Counted from the stretch's first letter, positions 8,553 through 17,181 are shown. The stretch: 54,500 bases of DNA from JBAVQS01 sp049694275 (GCA_049694275.1 JBAVQS010000088.1:1-54500); one strand, 5' to 3'. Translations and numbers: made by a program. Notes: a model not told the origin generated them from the letters alone.

Positions 8553-9962
8553 TTAATGCCCGGCGCCCCCCGTGAGCCCTTTGAGCTGGTCGTACGCCGG
8601 CTTGCTCGAATAGTCGGCGTGCAGCAGCCCAAAGTGCGCGTCCGGATCATCCTCGCCGGCGCGGTCTTGCAAGCTGTACCAGAAAATCGTCGGCGTCTGG
8701 TCCCACAGCCGGGTATAAACCTGCGCCAACCACGCGGCCTGGCTCGCCTCCGATTGCAGCGGTGCCGTCGGCCACCACGGCGCGTCGGTCGGCACACCCA
8801 TCTCGGTGAGCCAGATCGGGAGCTTGCCATCACCGTTCGCGGTCAGCGTGGCGCGTGTCGCCGTAATCCGATTGCGCACGACCGCGATTCCGCTGTTGGG
8901 CAGGATAAACGGGTGAATCGCCATGACGTCGAAATAGCCCCGCGCGCCCGCAGCATATGCCGACTGGATAAAGTTACTCTCCCAGCCAGAGGCGTTGTCC
9001 CCCTCTACGCCGTTTCCGGACAGCCCGCCAAACACAACCACCGCCTGGGGGTCGGCATATTTGATGGCGAGGTAGGTCTCTTGCAAGAGTTGCACGTAGC
9101 GCGCCGCATCCGGGAGCGGCTTCCAGAAATCGGAGGTGTTAGGCTGGTTCCACACCTGCCAGACATGCACATTGTTCTTGAAATGAGAGACCACTGCATA
9201 GGCATAGCGCGCAAAATCGCGCGGGTCGAGCGGCGGCGAATAGAGCCGGACCCGCCAATCGTCCGAGCTTTGCGCCGCCGAGCCCCACCAACTGCTGTAA
9301 TCCAGCACGCCCATCACGTCGAGCTTGCGGGCGCGCAGCGCTTGAACCATCGCCTCATAATCTTGCCATTGGTACTGCTGTGGGGCGGGATTCAACTGGT
9401 CCCATCCAAAATCGACGCGAACCGCCTGGACGCCGGCCGCTGCCATCAGATCGGCGGCGTGCGCGACGTCTTGTAGGGTCGGATAATAGCCGGCCCGCCG
9501 CTGGTCGACCTGCGCCGTCACGCCGTACTTCCAGTTTGGCAGGGCAGGGGGATTGCCCAGGACGACGATGCGACGGTCGGCCCGGGTCGTCGCGCCGGCG
9601 CGATCCTTCACCGTGACCGTCGCAGTATATTCACCCGCGCTGTAAACAACCGGACGCGGCGCCGAGTCCGCGCTGTCAGTCTTGCCCATTCCCTGAAAAT
9701 CCCAGGCGACCTGATAGGGCGCGGCCCCGCCGGTGATAGTGACGTTGAATGTCACGGTAAAGGGGGGCCGCCCTGCGACGGCGCGGAACGACGGCGCGGA
9801 ATCGGGCGTAATCGTCGCCGCCAGGGGGACCGGGGTGCTGGTCGGTTTTGGGAACAGGGAACTGACCAGGTTCGGCCCCGGAGTAGCCACGCCGCGTGAA
9901 GGAGTCGCGGCGCATCCTGCAAGCACAAACAATAACGCCGCCCAATAGAATACATTCCGCAT
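8553..9962 (-). CDS. Lipoprotein with PKD-like domain and GH-A-type TIM barrel lacking the acid/base Glu
   Basis: Residues 1-17 form a lipoprotein signal ending in LAGC (lipidated Cys17). A Pro/Thr-rich spacer is followed by a PKD-like beta domain (about 55-135; WDFQGMGKT and YTATVTVKD) and a TIM barrel (about 145-465) resembling clan GH-A glycosidases. The nucleophile Glu is present (LTEMG, Glu387). The normal acid/base motif NEP is NQPN here, with Gln273 (CAG) in place of Glu. The enzyme could be inactive, a carbohydrate-binding relic, or use another acid. It begins one base after the HD-hydrolase stop, so both share a transcript. Family number not assigned. Confidence 0.82.
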   Translation of the reverse strand: MRNVFYWAALLFVLAGCAATPSRGVATPGPNLVSSLFPKPTSTPVPLAATITPDSAPSFRAVAGRPPFTVTFNVTITGGAAPYQVAWDFQGMGKTDSADSAPRPVVYSAGEYTATVTVKDRAGATTRADRRIVVLGNPPALPNWKYGVTAQVDQRRAGYYPTLQDVAHAADLMAAAGVQAVRVDFGWDQLNPAPQQYQWQDYEAMVQALRARKLDVMGVLDYSSWWGSAAQSSDDWRVRLYSPPLDPRDFARYAYAVVSHFKNNVHVWQVWNQPNTSDFWKPLPDAARYVQLLQETYLAIKYADPQAVVVFGGLSGNGVEGDNASGWESNFIQSAYAAGARGYFDVMAIHPFILPNSGIAVVRNRITATRATLTANGDGKLPIWLTEMGVPTDAPWWPTAPLQSEASQAAWLAQVYTRLWDQTPTIFWYSLQDRAGEDDPDAHFGLLHADYSSKPAYDQLKGLTGGAGH

Positions 9963-9963
9963 C

Positions 9964-10596
9964 CTATTGGTCCCCGCGCACCTCGTCCGCCAGTCGCTCG
10001 AAAAACTCTGTCATGTAGCGGTGGCGTTCCTCTGCGATTTTCCGCGCGGTGGCTGTGTGAAAGCGATCCCGCAGTTTCGAGAGCTTGACGTTAAACTCGG
10101 CGACCGGCGTATGGCTCGCATTGTGCTGGTCACGCGTCGCGGTCGTATCGCCGCCGGTCTCGGCATAGAGCTTTTGATGGAGCGCGCCGGCGACCGCAAA
10201 AACCCGCGCGATCCCGATCGCGCCGATGGCGTCCAGCTTGTCGGCGTCAAACAGGACCTGCCCCTCCAGCGCGCCCGGCGTATTCGTCCCGCGAAAGCGA
10301 TGGGCGCGAATCGCATCGGCCACGCGGTCCGCAAACGCGGGGCTCTCGCCGTTATCCAAAAGAAAGGCGTGCGCCCACTCGGCGGAGAGCTCGGCATGAT
10401 CGACCATGATCCCGCCGTGGTCTTCGTCCGCCCGCGCAACGTCATGCAGGAGGACCGCGGCGCGCACGATCTCCAGGTCGGCCCCCTCTGCCTGCGCGAT
10501 CTTTTCAGCCATCCGCAGCACACGGAGGATGTGCTCGAAATCGTGAGCGCTGTCACCCTCATGATACATGGTTCGGGCTTGCTCGATGGTAATCAT
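9964..10596 (-). CDS. HD-domain metal-dependent phosphohydrolase
   Basis: The 210-residue protein has a full HD set: His in HDFEHILRV (about residue 18), the central LLHDVAR (His-Asp), a further His in MVDHAELS and the distal Asp in FDADKLDAIGAIG. This pattern matches the small YedJ-like HD hydrolases, which act on nucleotides or phosphate esters with a divalent metal; the substrate is unknown. I start at the ATG at 10596 because AAAGGAA precedes it; a longer reading frame reaching 10659 has no ribosome-binding site. It is the first gene of a two-gene transcript with the lipoprotein. Confidence 0.88.
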   Translation of the reverse strand: MITIEQARTMYHEGDSAHDFEHILRVLRMAEKIAQAEGADLEIVRAAVLLHDVARADEDHGGIMVDHAELSAEWAHAFLLDNGESPAFADRVADAIRAHRFRGTNTPGALEGQVLFDADKLDAIGAIGIARVFAVAGALHQKLYAETGGDTTATRDQHNASHTPVAEFNVKLSKLRDRFHTATARKIAEERHRYMTEFFERLADEVRGDQ

Positions 10597-10712
10597 CGGA
10601 AAATTCCTTTCGTGAATGATCTGTCGGGCGCTGTTCTGGCTGGCGCCCCTTTTCTGCAATGCCCTATCTTACACGATTTCGCGAAAATTTGAACAGTCCC
10701 CCGAAACGCCTC

Positions 10713-10741
10713 TTGCCTAAAAATAGGTTGTGCGCTAAGAT
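10713..10741 (+). promoter_or_regulatory. Sigma-70-like promoter
   Basis: TTGCCT (10713-10718), a 17-base spacer and TAAGAT (10736-10741) precede the gene at 10775; AAGGAG follows as the ribosome-binding site. Confidence 0.55.
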
Positions 10742-10774
10742 GAAGGGGATTTCGCGCTTAACGAAGGAGACACT

Positions 10775-11800
10775 ATGAGCCAGGATCATTCCATCCAGGA
10801 TAAATTCGCCGGCGTGCTTGCCAATATCGGCCAAACGCTCGTTCCACTCACTCAGCGCATAAATCCCGCCGCGCCGGTTGATGACGCGCTGCACACCCTC
10901 ACCCCGCGCGTGCTCACGCTCTTCTTTGATCCTATCGTCGATCCGGTGAACAAGACCCCCCTGTCGCAGACCGGCTATGCCCAGAACTGGAACAAGGTGG
11001 ATACGCTCATCCAGGGTTATATCGCCGATGTCGCCGAGTGCAGCGGCGGCCTCGTTCAATATCAAGAGGTTACCCGGCAGACGATCGATCATTTCCCCCT
11101 GCGGGACAGCGGCCAGCGCTATGCGGGACCGGATTACATGAAAATCCTCGCGCGCCAGGCGCCAGTGAATGAACATGACCTCGTCAACTACCAGGCGCTG
11201 GTGGACGAGCTCAAGCTGGCCGATCGCCGGACGAACAACGAATTTGACGAAGTCTGGATGTTTGGCTTTCCCTATGCCGGCTTTTACGAAACGCGCATGA
11301 TCGGCAAGGGCGCGTTCTGGTGCAACGCCCCGGAGCTGGTCGCTCCCTGTCCCCGCTTTGTCATCACAGGGTTTAACTATGAGCGCGGCGTCGGCGAGAT
11401 GCTCGAAGACCTGGGCCACCGCGGCGAATCGATTCTGTGGCACATTTACGGCGACAAGCCCGGCCCGGCCAACCTGTGGGAACGCTTTAGCCGTTACGAC
11501 CTGACCAATCCCGGGCAGGCCGAAGTGGGGTGGATGCACTGGGCGCCCAACACCCGGCAGGAATATGACTGGGCCAACTGCATGGATTACGTGCCCAGCA
11601 AATGCGACGACTGGTACAACTTTCCCCATTTCGCAGGGACCGTCAAGCAGGTTTCCTGCCAGGAATGGGGCGGCGGCGACATCCGCGCCCATCACAAATG
11701 GTGGTTCAAGCACCTCCCCAAGGTGGCGGGCAATACAAACGGCATCCGCAACAACTGGTGGTCCTATATCATCAACACCGCCGACCCCAGCTTTGGATAG
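10775..11800 (+). CDS. Protein of unknown function, Trp/Tyr/Asn-rich
   Basis: I do not recognise the family. The 341-residue product has no signal peptide or membrane segment in the cytoplasmic sense, an acidic N-terminal half and a C-terminal half rich in Trp, Asn, Tyr and Cys, with clusters such as WMFGFPYAGFYETRM, CDDWYNFPHF and HHKWWFKHLP. The many aromatic and His residues suggest a beta-rich or metal-binding fold, and six or so cysteines lie between residues 190 and 310. A good AAGGAG ribosome-binding site and an upstream promoter show that it is a real, single-gene transcript ending at the hairpin 11871-11912. Confidence 0.7.
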   Translation: MSQDHSIQDKFAGVLANIGQTLVPLTQRINPAAPVDDALHTLTPRVLTLFFDPIVDPVNKTPLSQTGYAQNWNKVDTLIQGYIADVAECSGGLVQYQEVTRQTIDHFPLRDSGQRYAGPDYMKILARQAPVNEHDLVNYQALVDELKLADRRTNNEFDEVWMFGFPYAGFYETRMIGKGAFWCNAPELVAPCPRFVITGFNYERGVGEMLEDLGHRGESILWHIYGDKPGPANLWERFSRYDLTNPGQAEVGWMHWAPNTRQEYDWANCMDYVPSKCDDWYNFPHFAGTVKQVSCQEWGGGDIRAHHKWWFKHLPKVAGNTNGIRNNWWSYIINTADPSFG

Positions 11801-11870
11801 CACGAGTCGGAATACGGTAATCCATAGTTGCGTTGCGATCCTGTATCGTGCCACTCACCTACAGCAAATT

Positions 11871-11912
11871 CAAGACCCGGCGTTTGATCACAAACGCCGG
11901 GTCTTGAATTTT
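11871..11912. terminator. Strong hairpin terminator
   Basis: A perfect 16-base stem (caagacccggcgtttg / caaacgccgggtcttg) with loop ATCA is followed by AATTTT on the plus strand and by AATTTG on the minus strand. It separates the plus-strand gene at 10775 from the minus-strand operon that ends near 11986 and may serve both. Confidence 0.85.
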
Positions 11913-11985
11913 AGGAATGACATCTTCGCAGATGCGCCGCCAAGTGTTCTGCTTGGACTCTCCATCGGCGCGACACACGGGTCGG

Positions 11986-12096
11986 CTAGCTTTTAGCCGT
12001 GCCCATCTTGCGGGCCGCTTGCTTCACCCGCCGCACGTGCTTGCGTTGTCCTTTGGACAACCGCGCAGGTTTAGTCTTGCTTGTCTTGTTTGCCAT
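11986..12096 (-). CDS. 36-residue highly basic small protein
   Basis: A short reading frame starting at the ATG ending at 12096, with AAAAGGAG nine bases upstream. The product begins MANKTSKTKPARLSKGQRK and has about 14 Lys/Arg in 36 residues and almost no acidic residues. This composition suggests nucleic-acid binding (ribosome- or DNA-associated), but I do not recognise a family. It lies downstream of the methyltransferase on the same strand and before the terminator at 11871-11912. Confidence 0.6.
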   Translation of the reverse strand: MANKTSKTKPARLSKGQRKHVRRVKQAARKMGTAKS

Positions 12097-12174
12097 CACT
12101 ATCAACTCCTTTTGATGAACACATCACTGGCATGCAGCCAGCTTGGTCTCGACGCGAGTGGGGAGCAGAGTCAA

Positions 12175-13056
12175 TCAACTCTTGACAGCCCAAAGATATG
12201 CCACAGCCGACCTTCTTACCCCTTTTCCCCTTTCCACCAGCGGTCGCAAATGGGTTGTAAAACTTTCGGTTTCCCCGGGCGTCAATGCCTCGCGCATGGC
12301 TTCTTCCAGCGTTGGAATTCTTGGATTACCGGCTATTCGCAGGAAGGTATCCCAACCCACATTTTCAGAACAGGGCGCAATCTCAATCTGCAATTCGAGC
12401 TGAGCCTTTCGGAACCCCGCTTTCTCCGCCAGGGCAAGCAAGTCCCGCTCGTCAAAATCCAACATCGGGTCCGTCTCGACCGGCTGAAGGCGCAGATAGA
12501 CGGCATTGACTTTATGGGCTAGCGCTTGCACCGGCGATACGTCATATCCATCAAAAAGATGCGCCGGCTCCGGGTAGGCAAAACGATTGATCGGCTCAAA
12601 GATGGAAAGACGCCCGCCGGGTCCAAGCACGCGATAGAACTCGTCGAACGCTTTCTGTTTAGCCTGGACATGAATGAGCACAGAGCTCGCGGTCACGGCA
12701 TCCGTCGAAGAATCCGGCAGTGGCGAGAGATCGTCGGCAGAAGCGCAGAGAAACACACAGCGATCGAGAACATGCATTTCCCGCGCGAGGGATCGCGTGT
12801 GAGTGAGCAGGTCTTGCGAAATATCGCTAAAGATCACTCGGCTTGTCTTGGTTCCTTCAAGCGCGCCAAAGGCAATCAGTCCGTCGCCACAGCCGACGTC
12901 AAGCAAAGTCTGTCCCTCGCCCAGATTGGCATGCCGCAAGACGCGATCGCGGACCGGATTCAAGAATTCCAACACGGTCTGCATTCGGCGAGGGTCGCCG
13001 CCGAATCGCCGGTCGAGTAGCCACCGACTCCAAATATCTTGTTTTAGCTCTGGCAT
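12175..13056 (-). CDS. Class I SAM-dependent methyltransferase
   Basis: The 293-residue protein contains motif I LLDVGCGDGL (S-adenosylmethionine binding), followed by an acidic motif II region, and VLGPGGRLSIFEPI, the post-motif-III strand of small-molecule methyltransferases of the UbiE/ArsM type. The C-terminal part (about 190-290) is an additional helical region. The acceptor is unknown. AAGGA lies ten bases before the ATG at 13056; a start at 13131 would add 25 residues and is less likely. It follows the GH130 gene on the same strand after about 90 bases and may belong to the same transcript. Confidence 0.85.
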   Translation of the reverse strand: MPELKQDIWSRWLLDRRFGGDPRRMQTVLEFLNPVRDRVLRHANLGEGQTLLDVGCGDGLIAFGALEGTKTSRVIFSDISQDLLTHTRSLAREMHVLDRCVFLCASADDLSPLPDSSTDAVTASSVLIHVQAKQKAFDEFYRVLGPGGRLSIFEPINRFAYPEPAHLFDGYDVSPVQALAHKVNAVYLRLQPVETDPMLDFDERDLLALAEKAGFRKAQLELQIEIAPCSENVGWDTFLRIAGNPRIPTLEEAMREALTPGETESFTTHLRPLVERGKGVRRSAVAYLWAVKS

Positions 13057-13145
13057 GATTTGACCGGTCCTTATCCGCACCCCACAGGCCTGGTCGTCCT
13101 GCGATTGTCGCCTGACCGGGCTAACCGGCAATCCACGTCCCTGCG

Positions 13146-14087
13146 TTATCCATGTTGATCAAGCCAGGCCAGGAGTTCGCGCACACTGCCTGTAGCCAGA
13201 CCGATGCTCGAATCCGCCGCGCCGTAATACAAATGCAGGGTATCCCCGTCCGGATCCAGAGTATAGCCGCACGGAAAAACGACATAGCCCACGTCGCCGC
13301 GTTCTTCGTAGGGCTCTTCCGGGCCAAAAATCCATTCGTCGCCGCGTTTGAGACAGAGTTCCGGGGTGTTTAAATCAAACAGCGCCAGTCCGATTCGGTA
13401 AAGGGAACCGGCCGCCGTCTGCCGCACCCCGTGATAAATCACGAGCCACCCTTGTGGGGTTTCAATCGGTGGGGGCGAAAGGCCGATCTTGTTTGCATCC
13501 CACCACGCCCCTAACCGGGCTTGGAGGAACAGTTTATGACTGCCCCAGTGCCGCAGGTCAGGCGAGTAAGAAATCCACATATGGGCTCTGGGAGAACTAA
13601 CCGGGCGATGGATCAAAGCCCAATTTCCGCCGATCCGGTGCGGCAACAACGCCGCATCTTTGTCTTCGGGGGGCATAATCACCCCATAGCGCTCAAAGTG
13701 TTGGAAATCCTGCGTGAACGCCAGGGCCACGCCCGGACCGTCGCGCGAGTAGGCGGTATAGACAATGGCATACTTGCTCAATTCGGGAACGTAGGTGATG
13801 CGCGGATCTTCAATACCCCACAACTCATCCGGGTAGTGCTCGGGATCGGCGATAAAGGTAGGCTGAGGGTCAATGTGCCAATTGTCCACGCCGTTGGCAG
13901 AACGGGCCGCCGACAGGTGAGAATGTCCACGCCGGTCCTCAGCCCGACACAAGAGCAAGGTGACGCCGTCCGGGAGCCGTATCGCGCCGGGGTTGAACAC
14001 ACTGTGGACCGCATAGGGCCAATCGGCGGCGGTCAAGATGGGATTGGCCTTGTACCTCCGAAAGAGTTCGGGGTAATGATGGTTCAT
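13146..14087 (-). CDS. GH130-family glycoside phosphorylase/hydrolase
   Basis: The 313-residue protein has the five-bladed propeller pattern of GH130 enzymes: N-terminal RYKANPILTAADWP, FNPGAI, LLCRAED, and the WGIEDPRITYV block that contains the conserved catalytic-region Asp. Characterised members phosphorolyse or hydrolyse beta-mannosides (beta-1,4-mannosylglucose, beta-1,2-mannobiose). Which linkage is cut cannot be told here. The ATG overlaps the glycosyltransferase stop by four bases (ATGA), so the two are translationally coupled. The pair suggests synthesis and recycling of one intracellular mannose-containing glycan; this is inference. Confidence 0.88.
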   Translation of the reverse strand: MNHHYPELFRRYKANPILTAADWPYAVHSVFNPGAIRLPDGVTLLLCRAEDRRGHSHLSAARSANGVDNWHIDPQPTFIADPEHYPDELWGIEDPRITYVPELSKYAIVYTAYSRDGPGVALAFTQDFQHFERYGVIMPPEDKDAALLPHRIGGNWALIHRPVSSPRAHMWISYSPDLRHWGSHKLFLQARLGAWWDANKIGLSPPPIETPQGWLVIYHGVRQTAAGSLYRIGLALFDLNTPELCLKRGDEWIFGPEEPYEERGDVGYVVFPCGYTLDPDGDTLHLYYGAADSSIGLATGSVRELLAWLDQHG

Positions 14088-16378
14088 CGAGTTTGTACCT
14101 CCAGTGATAACACCGCATTTTCGGTTAGGCGCAGCTCTAGCAAAGCCTGTAGAAAAGCCAGCGTCGACTCTGCCCCTTGATTCTCGTTCGGGCGATCCGG
14201 GTGCAGACCGTCTCGACAGCCGCCTGTCGTCGGATCATAGACGGGCAGGTTCAGGTCGTTACGACCCAGGAACCACTCAAAGGCGCCGCGTGCTTCTTTG
14301 CGCCAGCGCCTATCGCCCGTAATGGCATAAGCTTCCAGACAGGCGGAAACTGTCGCTTGCGCCTCCACCGGCTGCTGATCAAAGCGCGACCGCTCACCCC
14401 CTTGTTTGTAAAAGCCGTTGGATCCGATCGGGACAAAATGACCCCCATCCGTATCCGCGCGTTGCAAGTCCGTCAGCCAGCTAAGCGACTCGAGTCCAAC
14501 AGCAGTCATTGCACTACCTGGCGTCGATTGGCCGCAGAGAAGCATCGCATGCGGCAACACCGCGTTGCAATAGCTCAGACTTGTTTCATACCAACGCCAT
14601 GCATCTGACCGGTTGCTTGTATACAGAGCGAGCAGTCGTCCGGCTAATTCCGCACGGACCTGGCTCGCCATCCGGTCGCCGGCGAATCGCTGCAGGTACT
14701 CGTGGATGCCGATCAGCGCAAAAGCCCAGGCGCGCGGGCTGGTCATGTCCAGAATCGCAGGGAGCGCCTGCTCGAACAGTCGGCCCGCCATACTGGGCAG
14801 GGCAGGCGTGTTGGAACGGCCCAACACAGTGCCCAGCGCCCACAATGCACGGCCGTGGCTGTCGTCCGAGCCACTCTCTTCCAGCCAGTCACGTTGATAG
14901 CTCATAAAGTTGCGAAAGCGCTTGGTCTCGCTATTGAAGGCATACCAGACAAAAGCGAGATAACGGGAAGCCAGTTCCGGGGCCTCGCCCCTGCCCAGTT
15001 CTTCCAGACGAGAGCTTACGATGAGCGCGCGGGCGTTGTCGTCGGTGGTGTACCCTTCGCGATAGTTAGGCACCGTGAATAAGGCGTGCTGCAAGATGCC
15101 GGTCTTGTCGCTCATGGTGTGAAGATGGTCGAGTTTGAGAGGGGGCAGTTCCCCCGGGACCTGGTCCAGCGCCCTGCCTGCAAAACCGGGTGGCGTGAAA
15201 TGGCGGCGTTCCGCTCGGGCGCGCTCAAAACTCTCCATGTAGCGATGCGCAACCTGCGGCCAGATCATCGCTCGCCCAAACATATAGGCGCGTTTGCGCA
15301 TGGCGTGACGCTGCGCCTCATTGCTCAACAAGTCAATCACTTGCTCGGCCAAAGCCGCCGGGTCGCTGAACGGCACCAGCGCGCCCCGGCCTTCAGCCAG
15401 CATCTCTTCCGCATACCAGTACGGGGTCGAGATCACGGCCTTGCCTGCTCCCAGCGTGTAGGCCAGGGTGCCAGACACAATCTGCGCCGCATTGAGATAA
15501 GGCGTGATATAGATATCGGCCGCGCCGATGAACTGGACCAGCTCGTCTACACTGACAAAGCGGTTGTAAAAGATGACGTTGCCTTCCACGCCCTTTTCCT
15601 GGGCCAGCCATTGCAGGGACAACCGATATGTTTCGCCCTCGTGCTGGATCACGTGCGGATGGGTCGCGCCGAGAATGATGTAAACCACATTCGGATAACG
15701 CGCCACGATCGCAGGCAGAGCCGCGATGACATTTTCGATCCCCTTGTTCGCCGAGAGCAAGCCAAAGCTAAGTAAGACGATTTTGCCTTCCACCCCAAAC
15801 AGGTCTTTATGGAAACTGGGGTCTACAAACGGCACATCGGGGATGCCGTGCGGAATGAGATCGATCTTCTCCGGCGGCACGTGATAGATCTCTTGAAGAA
15901 ATTCGGCCCCGCGTTCGCTCATCACCACCAACCGGTCGGACAAGGCCGCGACCTGCTCCAGGACCCGGCGCTGCTCGCGGTCGGGATCGCGCAGAATGGT
16001 GTGCAGCGTCGTGACGACAGGCATGCGCAACTCACGCAGGAGCGCGAGGATATGGCTGCCGGCGCGCCCGCCAAAGATGCCATATTCAAATTGCAGGCTC
16101 ACCAGATCGACGTTGTTGATGTTCAAAAAGTCGGCCGCGCGGCGATACGACTCGATCTCTTTCTCTTTCAGCTCGAATCGAACGCGCGGCGGATAGGCAT
16201 AGCCCGATTCGACATCGTTGACGGGCAGGGCAATGCACGTGGTGCGGCTGTATTCTGTCGCCATCGCTTCGCACAGATCAGTCGTGAACGTGGCGATGCC
16301 ACATTGACGCGGCAAATAGTTGCCGATAAAGGCAATGCGGTTGATTGTCGATTCGGAGTCGTTTTCCATAAGCGACAT
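14084..16378 (-). CDS. GT4 glycosyltransferase fused to an alpha-helical (six-hairpin-like) domain
   Basis: At 764 residues it is about twice the length of a usual GT4. Residues about 10-390 form a GT-B glycosyltransferase: FIGNYLPRQCGIATFTTDL at the start, LLSFGLLSANKGIENVIAAL and the YITPYLNAAQIVSGTLAYTLGAGKAVISTP nucleotide-sugar region (broken here by parts: YITPYLNAAQ, GTLAYTLGAGK). Residues about 410-760 are helical repeats with GYTTDDNARAL and NENQGAESTLAF, resembling a six-hairpin glycosidase barrel. It presumably builds an alpha-linked sugar from a nucleotide sugar while the C-terminal half binds or trims glycan. A four-base overlap couples it to the GH130 gene. Donor and acceptor unknown. 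Confidence 0.87.
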   Translation of the reverse strand: MSLMENDSESTINRIAFIGNYLPRQCGIATFTTDLCEAMATEYSRTTCIALPVNDVESGYAYPPRVRFELKEKEIESYRRAADFLNINNVDLVSLQFEYGIFGGRAGSHILALLRELRMPVVTTLHTILRDPDREQRRVLEQVAALSDRLVVMSERGAEFLQEIYHVPPEKIDLIPHGIPDVPFVDPSFHKDLFGVEGKIVLLSFGLLSANKGIENVIAALPAIVARYPNVVYIILGATHPHVIQHEGETYRLSLQWLAQEKGVEGNVIFYNRFVSVDELVQFIGAADIYITPYLNAAQIVSGTLAYTLGAGKAVISTPYWYAEEMLAEGRGALVPFSDPAALAEQVIDLLSNEAQRHAMRKRAYMFGRAMIWPQVAHRYMESFERARAERRHFTPPGFAGRALDQVPGELPPLKLDHLHTMSDKTGILQHALFTVPNYREGYTTDDNARALIVSSRLEELGRGEAPELASRYLAFVWYAFNSETKRFRNFMSYQRDWLEESGSDDSHGRALWALGTVLGRSNTPALPSMAGRLFEQALPAILDMTSPRAWAFALIGIHEYLQRFAGDRMASQVRAELAGRLLALYTSNRSDAWRWYETSLSYCNAVLPHAMLLCGQSTPGSAMTAVGLESLSWLTDLQRADTDGGHFVPIGSNGFYKQGGERSRFDQQPVEAQATVSACLEAYAITGDRRWRKEARGAFEWFLGRNDLNLPVYDPTTGGCRDGLHPDRPNENQGAESTLAFLQALLELRLTENAVLSLEVQTR

Positions 16379-16380
16379 TT

Positions 16381-16584
16381 CTACTTGGCCTCAAAAACCC
16401 CGCCGACCTTGTGCTTTTCGAATTGAACGAGGGCGTCAATGTCCGCGTTCACCATCGCGAGATCGAGGTGGTAGGCCTGCGCCAGCTCGGGCGATGCGAT
16501 GGGCGGATTCTTCTTGCCAAGCAGGATATAAGTTGCGGCGCCGCGCACCTGGGCATAGTATTCGGTGTGTTCTTTGTCATCCAT
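16381..16584 (-). CDS. Small acidic protein of unknown function
   Basis: A 67-residue soluble protein (MDDKEHTEYYAQVRGAATY...) with no recognised family. It overlaps the upstream small gene by eight bases and ends two bases before the glycosyltransferase start, so it is embedded in the same transcript. AAGGGAG lies twelve bases upstream of the ATG. The pattern of conserved-looking helices (PELAQAYHLDLAMVNADIDAL) suggests a small helical protein. Confidence 0.6.
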   Translation of the reverse strand: MDDKEHTEYYAQVRGAATYILLGKKNPPIASPELAQAYHLDLAMVNADIDALVQFEKHKVGGVFEAK

Positions 16585-16867
16585 TGATATTCTTGCTCCC
16601 TTCTTTTCGATTTGCGCTCTCGTCGAGCGTGATGGGTGAGTGATTGGGGATAACCACAGTTATGCCGATCTTCATGCCCCCGCGGCGTCTGCCCCCCAAT
16701 TTCACATAGAGTTCACGCGCCCGCGTCTGATCATTCGGGGGAACCGGCGCAAAATTTGGGCGAAAGTGCGAAGCGTTTTGGGACGAGTATTGCATGACAC
16801 TGGTCGTCTTGCCCTTTGCATCCGTTATGACAATCTCGCGCAGGTGGCGAACATTTTTTAAATCCAT
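16577..16867 (-). CDS. Small protein, paralogue of the gene at 16903-17181
   Basis: A 96-residue protein of unknown family beginning MDLKNVRHLREIVITDAKG. It aligns with the neighbour upstream over about 65 residues (MDxxxxxxLREVxxxxAK, then DxxxARxLYxxxGGxR), so the two arose by tandem duplication. An AAGGAG ribosome-binding site seven bases before the ATG is part of a leader hairpin shared with the Mg-ATPase gene (see 16868-16910). Probably cytoplasmic; function unknown. Confidence 0.65.
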   Translation of the reverse strand: MDLKNVRHLREIVITDAKGKTTSVMQYSSQNASHFRPNFAPVPPNDQTRARELYVKLGGRRRGGMKIGITVVIPNHSPITLDESANRKEGSKNING

Positions 16868-16910
16868 TCAGTTACTCCTTACAGTTCTCGTGAAACACAT
16901 GTTCACGGTT
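16868..16910 (-). promoter_or_regulatory. Intercistronic hairpin leader, copy 1
   Basis: Between the stop of the upstream small gene and the ATG at 16867 there is a stem (CGTGAA / TTCACG) followed by CGAGAACTGTAAGGAGTAACTG. The same arrangement, about 80 percent identical over 50 bases, precedes the Mg-ATPase gene at 21088. The TGA stop of the upstream gene lies inside the stem in both copies. Confidence 0.5.
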
Positions 16911-17181
16911 CTACTTCTCTTGTTAGTCGCATGCCCCTGGATTGAATGAAGGGGCTTGGCGGGCCTTTCACCACACTGCCGCAGCGGTCACCATCCGGAC
17001 GGTGGCCGCCCCACGCTGCGTAGAGCGCACGGGCCTGAGACAGGTCGTTCTCTGTGACACGAAAAAAGTGCGGCGCGTGGCCTCCTCCATTATCGTAGGA
17101 AAACTCGTACTTGATGATGTCCTTGCGTTTGGCCTCAGAGACCAGGACCTCACGCAAGAAATGAATTCGTCGAATGTCCAT
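16903..17181 (-). CDS. Small protein, paralogue of the gene at 16577-16867
   Basis: A 92-residue protein starting MDIRRIHFLREVLVSEAKRK, with a central NGGGHAPHFFRVTENDLSQAR and a C-terminal GGHRPDGDRCG segment. AAAAGGAA before the ATG at 17181 fixes the start; a TTG 18 bases upstream is less likely. Homologous to the following gene, and like it of unknown function. It sits downstream of the VIT transporter on the same strand. Confidence 0.62.
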   Translation of the reverse strand: MDIRRIHFLREVLVSEAKRKDIIKYEFSYDNGGGHAPHFFRVTENDLSQARALYAAWGGHRPDGDRCGSVVKGPPSPFIQSRGMRLTREVEP

